Source of the DNA: Thermus neutrinimicus
GTDB taxonomy: Bacteria > Deinococcota > Deinococci > Deinococcales > Thermaceae
Reading direction: 5' to 3'
DNA length: 64,000 nt
NCBI RefSeq assembly: GCF_022760955.1
Contig: NZ_JAKTNU010000007.1
Span: 38,364 to 102,363 of the forward strand
Part shown: positions 8,499 to 15,508 of the stretch, in pieces
Layout: each line of letters opens with the position of its first letter
Numbering within the stretch: position 1 is the first letter of the stretch
Program-made: the position numbers and the translations under genes
Notes under the pieces: generated by a model
What the model was told of the DNA's origin: nothing
What the model saw: only the letters and a program-made list of their open reading frames with translations
Databases searched by the model: none

Positions 8499-8528
8499 AG
8501 GATAGCACGCTGGGAAAAAGGCTGTCAA
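8499..8528 (-). promoter_or_regulatory. Promoter of the tRNA-Cys/tRNA-Val unit
   Basis: On the minus strand TTGACA (8523-8528) and TATCCT (8499-8504) are separated by 18 bases, and the tRNA-Cys 5' end is 12 bases beyond the -10. This is a near-consensus housekeeping promoter, as expected for stable RNA. Confidence 0.85.
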
Positions 8529-8555
8529 GGAAGACCCTTCCTTAAGGGTAGATGC

Positions 8556-8561
8556 TATGAT
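8556..8561 (+). promoter_or_regulatory. -10 element of the ATP-cone/2PGK gene
   Basis: TATGAT lies eight bases before GTG 8570, a leaderless arrangement, divergent from the tRNA-Cys promoter. Confidence 0.55.
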
Positions 8562-8569
8562 GCCAGAGA

Positions 8570-10003
8570 GTGGCTGAGGTTTTCGTGCGCCTAAGGCGAG
8601 GCCGGTGGCCTCTTTCCAAAGGGCTTTTGGTGGAGGCTCTTTTGCCCCTGGGGGTGCCCCTCGAGGCCGCCCAGGCCGTGGCCCACACCGTGGAGGAGCG
8701 CCTGAAGGCGGAAGGGCAGCTTTCCGTGTCCCCTAGGCTCCTGCGCAGGGTCTTCCTGGAGGAGGTGGCCCGGGCCATGGGGGGAGAGGTGGCAAAGAGG
8801 CTTTCCGGGCAGACCCTTCCCTTTGAGGAGATCCTGGTGCTCGAGGGGAAAAGGCGCCGCCCCTTCTCCAAAGGGCTCTTGGCCAGGAGCCTCGAGGAGG
8901 CGGGTTTTTCCCTAAGGGAAGCCCATGACCTGGCCAAGGAGGTGGAGGGGCATCTCAGGCGGGAAGGGGTGAGGCAGATCTCGGCCCGCCGCCTGGAGGA
9001 GGTGGTGGCCCAGGTGGTGGGCCGGGCCCTGGGCAAGGGGGCCCGGAGGCGCTATCTCCAGCGCCAGGCCTTCGCTGGGGAGCTTTTCGTGGAGGAGGAA
9101 AGCGGCGAGCCCCGCATGCCCTTCTCCAAGGGTATCCTGGCCCAGTCCCTGATGGGTATCGGCTTCTCCCCCGAGCGGGCGTACCGGCTGGCCCGGGAGA
9201 TGGAAAAGGCCCTGCGCCAGGAGGGGCGCAGGGTAATCCGGCGGAATGAGCTTCGGGAAAGGGTGCACCAGGCCCTTCTCAAGGAGGCGGGGGAGGAGGT
9301 GGCCAGGCGGTACCTGCTCCTTAGGAGCCTGAGGCGAAGCGCTCGCCCGGTGCACATCCTCATCGGCGGGGTGACCGGGGTGGGGAAGAGCGTGCTGGCC
9401 TCGGCCCTGGCCTACCGTTTGGGCATCACCCATATCGTCCCCTCCGATGCCGTGCGGGAGGTGTTCCGGGCCTCCCTTTCCCAGGACCTCCTTCCCACCC
9501 TGCACCTTTCCACCTTTGAGGCCTGGAAGGCCCTTTTGCAAGACCTGAGCGGGGAGGAAAGCCACGAGGAGCGGGTGATGCGGGGCTTTCTGGACCAGGT
9601 GGCCCGGGTGGCGGTGGGCCTTAGGGCCATTCAGGTGAGGAGCGCCCTCGAGGGCACCTCCATCGTGCTGGAAGGGGTTCATGTGGTTCCCCGCTACCTG
9701 GACCATCCCTACCGGGACAGGGTGCTCACGGTTCCCATGCTGGTGGTGCTTCAGGACGAAAGGCTGCACCGGGACCGCTTTCTTCTTAGGGACCGGGAAA
9801 CGGCCCATGCCCGGCCGCAGGAGAAGTACCTCACCCATTTCTCCGAGATCCGCCTTATCCAGGACCACCTCCTCCGTTGGGCAAAGGAGGAAGGGGTTCC
9901 CGTCATCCCGGGCGAGGACCTGGATGAGGCGGTGGAGAAGGCCTTGGAGGTCTTGGTGGCCTACCTGGAGGCCCATGGCTCCCAGGAGGTGGCCCGTGCT
10001 TGA
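8570..10003 (+). CDS. 2-phosphoglycerate-kinase-like P-loop protein with three ATP-cone-like repeats
   Basis: 477 residues. The C-terminal part (about 255-470) begins PVHILIGGVTGVGKS, a P-loop in the context seen in archaeal 2-phosphoglycerate kinases, and continues SDAVREVFRA. The N-terminal half holds three similar units, each with a P-F/L-SKG-I/L-L core (near residues 14, 105 and 183) followed by a helical stretch, resembling ATP-cone nucleotide-sensing domains. The kinase of methanogens makes 2,3-bisphosphoglycerate; its role in Thermus is not evident and the substrate here is inferred only. Start is GTG 8570 because a TATGAT lies eight bases upstream. Tripling of the cone-like unit is unusual. 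Confidence 0.75.
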   Translation: MAEVFVRLRRGRWPLSKGLLVEALLPLGVPLEAAQAVAHTVEERLKAEGQLSVSPRLLRRVFLEEVARAMGGEVAKRLSGQTLPFEEILVLEGKRRRPFSKGLLARSLEEAGFSLREAHDLAKEVEGHLRREGVRQISARRLEEVVAQVVGRALGKGARRRYLQRQAFAGELFVEEESGEPRMPFSKGILAQSLMGIGFSPERAYRLAREMEKALRQEGRRVIRRNELRERVHQALLKEAGEEVARRYLLLRSLRRSARPVHILIGGVTGVGKSVLASALAYRLGITHIVPSDAVREVFRASLSQDLLPTLHLSTFEAWKALLQDLSGEESHEERVMRGFLDQVARVAVGLRAIQVRSALEGTSIVLEGVHVVPRYLDHPYRDRVLTVPMLVVLQDERLHRDRFLLRDRETAHARPQEKYLTHFSEIRLIQDHLLRWAKEEGVPVIPGEDLDEAVEKALEVLVAYLEAHGSQEVARA

Positions 10004-10334
10004 GGTCCTGGGGTTTTTGTTCCTCCTCTTCCTGGCCTTTCGCTGGCAGAACCGGCTTCCCCTCTGGGCCTTAGGGGTTTGGCTCAACCTGGTGTGGTTC
10101 GTGTACCAAAACGAGCTGGGTTCGGGGTGGCTGGCCTACCTGAGGGGCCTTGGTGCGGGGATCTTCCTGGCGGCGGGCTCTGGCCAACCGGGCTTGGCCT
10201 GGGCCCTTCTCCCTTGGCCCCTCCTCCTCTACCTGGGCCTGGATGTGCGGGAGCTTCTTCCTTACCTGCCCGCCTTGGGGGAGGGGATGCTCCTTGGAGC
10301 CCTCCTCTACCTGGCGGGTTTTCGCAAGCGGTAG
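9996..10334 (+). CDS. Small membrane protein, unknown function
   Basis: 112 residues, largely hydrophobic, with about four possible membrane segments (VLGFLFLLFLAF, ALGVWLNLVWF, GIFLAAGSG to LLYLGL, and MLLGALLYLAGF) and a basic end (RKR). I do not recognise the family. Start GTG 9996 overlaps the stop of the kinase-like gene and has AGGAGGT about six bases upstream inside that gene, so translation is probably coupled. ATG 9975 is an alternative. Its 3' end overlaps the convergent membrane-protein gene by 28 bases. Confidence 0.6.
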   Translation: MLEVLGFLFLLFLAFRWQNRLPLWALGVWLNLVWFVYQNELGSGWLAYLRGLGAGIFLAAGSGQPGLAWALLPWPLLLYLGLDVRELLPYLPALGEGMLLGALLYLAGFRKR

Positions 10335-10603
10335 ACCAGGTAGGGAAGGCCCACCCCCAAAGCGCCTCCCGCCAGGAAGGGGATGGGGTGGCCGAAGAGG
10401 AGCTGCAGGAGGAAGAGCAGGAGGTAAAGGCCCACGAAAAAGGGCACGAGGAAAGGCCTCTCCCCGTAGGCCACCCCCATGGTGCCCACGAAGAGGCCCA
10501 CGGCCAGGGCCATTCCCTCCTGGTTGGGGCGTAGGAAGAGAAAGTAGGCGTAGGCGGCTACGCCCAGGAGGGCCAGGCTTTGGGACAGGCGGTTAGGGCT
10601 CAT
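10307..10603 (-). CDS. Small membrane protein, unknown function
   Basis: 98 residues with three or four hydrophobic segments (LALLGVAAYAYFLFL, GMALAVGLFVGTMGV, FLVPFFVGLYLLLFLLQLLFG, IPFLAGGALGVGL). Family not recognised. Its start codon overlaps the stop of the next membrane-protein gene on the same strand, so the two are probably made together and may form one complex; that is inference from spacing. Confidence 0.65.
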   Translation of the reverse strand: MSPNRLSQSLALLGVAAYAYFLFLRPNQEGMALAVGLFVGTMGVAYGERPFLVPFFVGLYLLLFLLQLLFGHPIPFLAGGALGVGLPYLVYRLRKPAR

Positions 10604-10917
10604 CAGGTCCAGCCGGCGCGCTTGACCAGAACCTGGGAAAGGGCCAGGGCCACGCCGCCCCAGGCCACCTGGGGCTCCTGCCCCAAAAAGCCCATGGCCG
10701 CGGAGAAGATCCCTGCCGCCAGGAAGAAGGGGACATACTTAGGGTTTACGGTTAGGCCCAGGACGAAGGCCACCAAGAACCCTGCGATCCCCGGGGGAAG
10801 GGTGGCCCCCAGGACCATGAAAAAGAGCATAAGGGCGATGGTGATGGCCCCCGCCAAGTAGTAGGCTCCGGGGAAGGGTTCCTTGGGCTTTTTGGGGGTG
10901 CTTTTGGCCTCGGACAT
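10603..10917 (-). CDS. Small membrane protein, unknown function
   Basis: 104 residues. The N-terminus is charged and lysine/proline-rich (about residues 1-15), followed by three or four hydrophobic segments (YYLAGAITIALMLFFMVLGA, AGFLVAFVLGLTV, VPFFLAAGIFSAAMGFLG). I cannot name the family. It lies 12 bases downstream of thrC on the same strand and may be co-transcribed with it. It overlaps the next gene by one base. Confidence 0.65.
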   Translation of the reverse strand: MSEAKSTPKKPKEPFPGAYYLAGAITIALMLFFMVLGATLPPGIAGFLVAFVLGLTVNPKYVPFFLAAGIFSAAMGFLGQEPQVAWGGVALALSQVLVKRAGWT

Positions 10918-10929
10918 GGCCCAAGCTTA

Positions 10930-11985
10930 TCACAGGAGCCCCGCGGCCTGGGCCACCGCCTCGAGGGTCGCCGGCACCGGGGGTAAGAGCCCCGCCACCT
11001 TTTCCGCGGTGGCCGGGTCCTTGAGGCCGTGGCCCGTGAGGGTGAGGACCACCTGGCTTCCCGGCTCCAACCGGTCTTCCTTAAGGAGCTTCCACACCCC
11101 CGCCATGGCGGCGGCGGAGGCAGGTTCGCAGAAAATCCCCTCCTTCTCCGCCAAGTAGCGGTAGGCGAGGAGGATCTCCTCGTCGGTTACCGCCTCGATC
11201 AGCCCCCCGGACTCCTCCTTGGCCCTCATGGCCCCTTGCCAGCTGGCCGGATTGCCGATGCGGATGGCGGTGGCCAGGGTTTCCGGCTTCTCCACAGGCC
11301 GACCCAGGACCAAGGGAGCGGCGCCTGCCGCCTGGAAGCCCAGCATCCTGGGGAGGCGGCTCGCCTTGCCCAAGGCGTGGTATTCCTTGTAGCCCATCCA
11401 GTGGGCGGTGATGTTGCCGGCGTTGCCCACGGGCAGGGCGTGGTAGTGGGGGGCATCCCCGAGCTCATCCACCACCTCAAAGGCCAGGGTCTTCTGACCC
11501 TCCAGGCGGTAGGGGTTCAGGGAGTTCACCAGGGCCACAGGATAGGCCTCGGTGAGGGCCCTGGTGAGGGCCAAGGCCTGGTCAAAGTTGCCTTCGATTT
11601 GGATAATCCGTGCCCCATGGACCAGGCTCTGGGCCACCTTGCCCAGGGCCACGTAGCCCGCGGGCAGGATGACGATGGCCCTTATCCCTGCCCGGGCGGC
11701 GTAGGCGGCGGCGCTGGCGGCGGTGTTTCCCGTGCTGGCAGCTGCCACCGCCCTCGCGCCCTCCTCCACCGCCTTGGACACCGCCAGGGTCATGCCCCGG
11801 TCCTTGAAGCTTCCCGTGGGGTTTAGGCCCTCGAACTTGGCGTAGAGGCGTATGCCCCGCCTTTGGGCCTCCTCAGGGCCCCTTAGGGGGATCAGGGGGG
11901 TGGAGCCTTCCAGAAGGGAGATCACGGGCGTGTTCAGGGAGATGGGAAGGTGGGCCCGGTACCGTTCCATGAGGGGAAGCCGCAT
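10930..11985 (-). CDS. thrC: Threonine synthase
   Basis: A PLP enzyme that turns O-phosphohomoserine into threonine, 351 residues from an ATG giving MRLPLMERYRAHLP, the start seen in Thermus enzymes. The PLP lysine is in NPTGSFKDRG, the phosphate-binding loop in PVGNAGNI, and STGNT is also present. It shares a strand with hom (homoserine dehydrogenase), with a broken Uma2 gene lying between them. No homoserine kinase gene is in the window. Longer upstream starts are possible but add an unconserved, GC-rich leader. Confidence 0.95.
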   Translation of the reverse strand: MRLPLMERYRAHLPISLNTPVISLLEGSTPLIPLRGPEEAQRRGIRLYAKFEGLNPTGSFKDRGMTLAVSKAVEEGARAVAAASTGNTAASAAAYAARAGIRAIVILPAGYVALGKVAQSLVHGARIIQIEGNFDQALALTRALTEAYPVALVNSLNPYRLEGQKTLAFEVVDELGDAPHYHALPVGNAGNITAHWMGYKEYHALGKASRLPRMLGFQAAGAAPLVLGRPVEKPETLATAIRIGNPASWQGAMRAKEESGGLIEAVTDEEILLAYRYLAEKEGIFCEPASAAAMAGVWKLLKEDRLEPGSQVVLTLTGHGLKDPATAEKVAGLLPPVPATLEAVAQAAGLL

Positions 11986-12102
11986 GGGGATATGTTTCCC
12001 CCTAGGGGGCCAGGGCGTCAAGGGTTCCCAGTATGCCCCACGGAAGCCCAAGGGCACAGCCTGGCAAGGCCCTTCCTCCTGCCAAGCCCGGGCGGCATGG
12101 CC

Positions 12103-12643
12103 CTACAGGAAAAGTTCCTGGGCCTTTAGGGCAAAGCCGGGAAGCTTTGGGTCCAAGGGGACTGACTCCGGGTCCTGGTACCTCTCGGCCCTATCGGGAC
12201 GGAGGACCTCCACCTGGTGGGCGTAGGGGTCCAGAAGCACCACCAGGCGCACCCCCTGGGCCAGGTAGGCCTGGGCCTTTTGCTGGAGCTCCTCGAGGCT
12301 TTGGCTTCGGGAGCGGATCTCAAAGACAGCGTCGGGGACCAAGGGGGGAAAGCCTTCCCGCTCTTCCGGGGAGAGGGCCAGCCAAAGGTGGCGGAGCACA
12401 AAGGCGGCGTCGGGGGAGAGCACGGCCCCGCGGGGAAACCGGAACCCGGTGCCCGAGCTGAAGATATACCCCAGGTCCATTTCCCCGTTCCAGCGGTAGA
12501 GCTGGCCCAAAAGGAGGGCTTCCAGGTGGCCGCTTTCCCCTCCTACCGTCTTCCCATCGCTCCAACTGCCAGCCGGGGTTTTACGCTGAGAGCTGGCGCA
12601 GTTCCTCATCGCTCACGGGGCGGAGAAGGTCCAGGAAGGGCAC
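12103..12643 (-). pseudogene. Uma2-family nuclease gene, disrupted
   Basis: The C-terminal two thirds read as a Uma2 (DUF820, PD-(D/E)XK-like) protein: GGESGHLEALL, LSPDAAFV, VPDAVFEIRS, ending ALKAQELFL. The matching N-terminus is present in another frame: GTG 12643 gives VPFLDLLRPVSDEELRQLSA, then a TAA stop, then NPGWQLERWEDG, then the frame changes before GGESGH, where eight or so residues normally found there are missing. So there is one in-frame stop plus a small frame-changing deletion. It lies 4 bases after hom and before thrC. The function of Uma2 proteins is poorly known. Confidence 0.8.
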
Positions 12644-12647
12644 GGCC

Positions 12648-13646
12648 TTATTCTACCCCGGGGAAGGGGGTTCCCTCCTCCGTGGCGGGCGTTGGGGCCG
12701 GGGCGGGGAGGTGGCCCAGGTTTCCGGATAGGAAGCGGAAGAGGTCTGCCAGAAGGCCGCTGGCCGTGGCTTCGCCCCCGGCTCCCGGTCCCGTCACAAA
12801 GGCCTCGCCCAGGGGCCTGGCCCGTACCCAGAGGATGTTGCCTTGGGCCCGGGCCAAGGGGTGGTCCTGGGGCAGGCGCCGGGGGGCCACCACCGCCCGC
12901 CAGCGCCCGCCTTCCCCGTAGAGGCTCGCCACCAGGCGCACTTTTTCCCCTTGATCCTGAGCGGTTTGGAGAAGTTCTGGAGTCAGCCGGGTAATGCCCC
13001 GGGTTTTCACCTCCGGGAACGGGAAGGCAGGGTCTACCAGGAGCCTGGCCAGAAGGGTGAGCTTGTGGGCGGCGTCTATGCCCTCCACGTCCAGGGTGGG
13101 GTCTGCCTCGGCGTAGCCCAGGCGCTGGGCCTCGAGGAGGGCTTCCCCATAGGTCCGTCCCTTCTCCATTTCCTGCAGGATGTAGAGGGTGGTGCCGTTC
13201 AGGATCCCGTGAAGCTCCACAAGCCGGCTTCCCCTAAGGGTCTCCAAAAAGGAAAGGGCCGGGGTGCCGGCCATGACGCTGGCCTCGTGGTAGATGAGGC
13301 CTTCCTCGGCATAGGGGCGCAAGGCCTCCCAGGCCTCCGCCAAGAGGGCCTTGTTGGCGGTGATGAGGGGGATGCCGGCTTCCAGAGGGGGGAGCACCCA
13401 GCCGAGGGGAGCCTCCACCCCGCCCATGGCCTCCACCACCACGTCCGCCTGCAGGAGGTCCATGGGCTCCGTGCGGAGGAGTTCTTCGGGGATGGGCCTG
13501 GGCTTGGTCCTATCCCGCACCAGTACCCCCAGAAACCGGGGGGAGAAGCCCAGGGCCTGGAAGTCCTCGAGGCGCTCCTGGACCAGGGCATAGAAGGCGC
13601 TTCCCACGGTGCCCCCGCCCAGGAGGGCGATCTTCACCTCTTCCAT
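12648..13646 (-). CDS. hom: Homoserine dehydrogenase
   Basis: 332 residues. It reduces aspartate semialdehyde to homoserine with NAD(P)H. The nucleotide-binding loop is LLGGGTVGSAF (residues 8-18), with TANKALLAE and the catalytic region GILNGTTLYIL, EADPTLDVEGIDAAHKL. There is no C-terminal ACT domain, so allosteric control by threonine, if any, would act elsewhere. It is the first gene of the threonine unit: a perfect TATAAT lies seven bases before the ATG, back to back with the queG promoter. Confidence 0.95.
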   Translation of the reverse strand: MEEVKIALLGGGTVGSAFYALVQERLEDFQALGFSPRFLGVLVRDRTKPRPIPEELLRTEPMDLLQADVVVEAMGGVEAPLGWVLPPLEAGIPLITANKALLAEAWEALRPYAEEGLIYHEASVMAGTPALSFLETLRGSRLVELHGILNGTTLYILQEMEKGRTYGEALLEAQRLGYAEADPTLDVEGIDAAHKLTLLARLLVDPAFPFPEVKTRGITRLTPELLQTAQDQGEKVRLVASLYGEGGRWRAVVAPRRLPQDHPLARAQGNILWVRARPLGEAFVTGPGAGGEATASGLLADLFRFLSGNLGHLPAPAPTPATEEGTPFPGVE

Positions 13647-13653
13647 GCCGGGG

Positions 13654-13671
13654 ATTATACCGGTCTAAAGT
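13654..13671. promoter_or_regulatory. Divergent leaderless promoters of hom and queG
   Basis: On the minus strand TATAAT (13654-13659) is seven bases before the hom ATG. On the plus strand TAAAGT (13666-13671) is six bases before the queG GTG at 13678; TATACC (13656-13661) is a weaker alternative. Confidence 0.65.
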
Positions 13672-13677
13672 GGGGGT

Positions 13678-14826
13678 GTGGAGGCCCGCCCGCTTTTGGA
13701 AGAAGCCCTTGGGGAGCGGGGGCTCCTTTACGCCTGGGCGCCCTTGACCATACCGGAAGGGGTGGAGGGCCGCTTCCGGAGATTCCTGGCCGAGGGACGG
13801 CACGGGGGGATGGCCTATCTGGAAGGGGGAGTGGAGGCTCGGTTCCGTTTGGCGCACCGCTTTCCCTGGGCGCGAAGCGCCTTGGTCCTCTTTGCCCCCT
13901 ACGCCTACCCCGACCCCGGGGTGCCAAAGGGGGGAGTCCGGGTGGGCCGGGTGGCCCGCTACGCCTGGGTTCGGGACTACCACCTGGTTCTGGGGGAGGA
14001 GGTTAGGGCCCTGGAGGCCCTGGCCCGAGGCCTGGGAGTAGAGGCCAAGGGCTACGTGGACCACGGGCCCATCCCCGAACGAACCCTGGCGGCCCTTACC
14101 GGGATGGGCTGGATTGGGAAAAGCGGCATGTTTCTTTCCCAGGGGTTTGGGGTGCACGCCTTCATCGGGGTTCTGCTCACCTCCTTGGAGGTGGAGGTAT
14201 CTTCCCCCCATCCAGGCCGCTGCGGGCGCTGTACCCGTTGCCTGGCCTCCTGCCCCACGGGGGCCCTTTTGGGGGATGGCACCCTGGATGCCCGGGTGTG
14301 TGTGAGCTACCTCACCGTGGAGCACAAGGGCTTCATCCCCCCGGGGCTTTGGCCGGGAGTGGGGGAGTGGCTTTTGGGGTGCGACCTTTGCCAGGAGGTC
14401 TGTCCCTGGGAGCGGTTTGGCCGGGTCTGGCGGGGCTTTGAGCCGGAGCCGGACTTGGCCCACCCGGACCTGAGCGAGTTCCTTCGCCTCTCGGGAAGGG
14501 CGTTCCAAAGGAAGTACGGGGACACGGCCTTCGCTCGTCCGGGGAGGGCCCGCATGGCCCGGAATGCCCTCATCGTCCTGAGTAACCTGGGCCTGGGGGA
14601 GGAGCTTCTGCGGGAGGCGGCCCGGGACCCCCATCCTTTGGTGCGCCGCACCGCCCTCCACGCCCTTTACCGGGCTGGCTTGGGGATCGAGGGGTTTCTG
14701 AGGGATCCCGATGAAGGGATCCGGGCCGAGGCCTCACTCCTCCTTGGGGAAGCGCCCGGTACGGTAGACCCTTTCCAGAACAGGGGGAAGGCCCCAGGCC
14801 CTGAGGTCAAAGATGAGGGGGCCTAG
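13678..14826 (+). CDS. queG: Epoxyqueuosine reductase
   Basis: A cobalamin and [4Fe-4S] enzyme for the last step of queuosine synthesis in tRNA. The two ferredoxin-like clusters are CGRCTRCLASCP (near residue 180) and CDLCQEVCP (near 235). Residues after about 300 form short helical repeats (HPLVRRTALHAL, DPDEGIRAEASLLL), the HEAT-like tail of the family. The length of 382 is at the long end, because the last 30 or so codons run antisense into the convergent phosphoesterase gene. Start GTG 13678 follows TAAAGT by six bases. Confidence 0.92.
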   Translation: MEARPLLEEALGERGLLYAWAPLTIPEGVEGRFRRFLAEGRHGGMAYLEGGVEARFRLAHRFPWARSALVLFAPYAYPDPGVPKGGVRVGRVARYAWVRDYHLVLGEEVRALEALARGLGVEAKGYVDHGPIPERTLAALTGMGWIGKSGMFLSQGFGVHAFIGVLLTSLEVEVSSPHPGRCGRCTRCLASCPTGALLGDGTLDARVCVSYLTVEHKGFIPPGLWPGVGEWLLGCDLCQEVCPWERFGRVWRGFEPEPDLAHPDLSEFLRLSGRAFQRKYGDTAFARPGRARMARNALIVLSNLGLGEELLREAARDPHPLVRRTALHALYRAGLGIEGFLRDPDEGIRAEASLLLGEAPGTVDPFQNRGKAPGPEVKDEGA

Positions 14827-15438
14827 GTCGTAGGGCACCTTGAGGAAGCGGACCTCGAGGGTCTCCGTGTCCAGGACCATGGCGTCGGCCCCGGGTTCCC
14901 CGCTCAGGCTTAGGCCCACACTCCCGGGATCGGCCAGGAGGCCCGTGCCCACCCGGCGGGAAAGGGGGAGGTGCCGCCCCCCCAGGAGGAGGATCGCGGC
15001 GCCATAGCGTTCCAGAAGCGGCACAAACTGGGCCGCTGGGCCCAGGAGGTCCAGGTGGCTTTCGGGGTTGCCGGGGGTGCCATGGAAGGCCACAAGCCGT
15101 TTTTCCCCGTAGGTTTTGCGGTGGGAAAGGCGAAGGGAGCGGAGGTAGTCCAGCTCCCGTGGCGAAAGCTGGGACCGGGTCCACTCCAGGGTGGCCCTGC
15201 CCACGCCCTCGGGCAGGGTGCCCGGCAAGGGGTAGGCCACCCTCAGGTCCCAGGCTCCGGCGATGGCGGGAAGCCCCTCCTTGAGGATGCGGCTGATGAC
15301 CTGCTTGGGATGGGGTCCGTAGCCCACCAGGTCCCCCAGCACCAGAACCTCGTCCACGCCTTCTTCTCTTAGGGCCTCGAGGGCCGCCTCGAGGGCCGGC
15401 AGGTTGGCGTGGATGTCGGAAAGAACCCCTAGCCGCAT
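14734..15438 (-). CDS. Metallophosphoesterase-fold protein with degenerate metal site
   Basis: 234 residues with the calcineurin-like layout of the YfcE/MJ0936-type branch. The first motif SDIHAN, the second GDLVGYGP and the histidine in AFHGTPG are intact. The GNHD motif is replaced by GAWD (IAGAWDLRVA) and the closing GHxH motif by GGRH (LLLGGRHLPL), so the metal-bridging Asn, the catalytic His and one metal-ligand His are absent. It may be non-catalytic or use another metal arrangement. Its 3' end overlaps queG by 93 bases. The fold assignment is secure; activity is doubtful. Confidence 0.82.
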   Translation of the reverse strand: MRLGVLSDIHANLPALEAALEALREEGVDEVLVLGDLVGYGPHPKQVISRILKEGLPAIAGAWDLRVAYPLPGTLPEGVGRATLEWTRSQLSPRELDYLRSLRLSHRKTYGEKRLVAFHGTPGNPESHLDLLGPAAQFVPLLERYGAAILLLGGRHLPLSRRVGTGLLADPGSVGLSLSGEPGADAMVLDTETLEVRFLKVPYDLGPLIFDLRAWGLPPVLERVYRTGRFPKEE

Positions 15439-15508
15439 GGGCTCATTTTCCCATGCAACCTGGGAAAGACCTGTGAAAAAACCTGTGCTTACCCCTTATG
15501 TTAAAGGG

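Noticed and set aside
8912..10087. Minus-strand frame of 391 codons opposite the 2PGK-like gene
   Set aside because: Antisense shadow: proline, histidine and glycine-rich, no motif, and it runs across the next gene boundary.
12843..14006. Plus-strand frame of 387 codons opposite hom and into queG
   Set aside because: It covers two real genes in other frames and has no recognisable domain.
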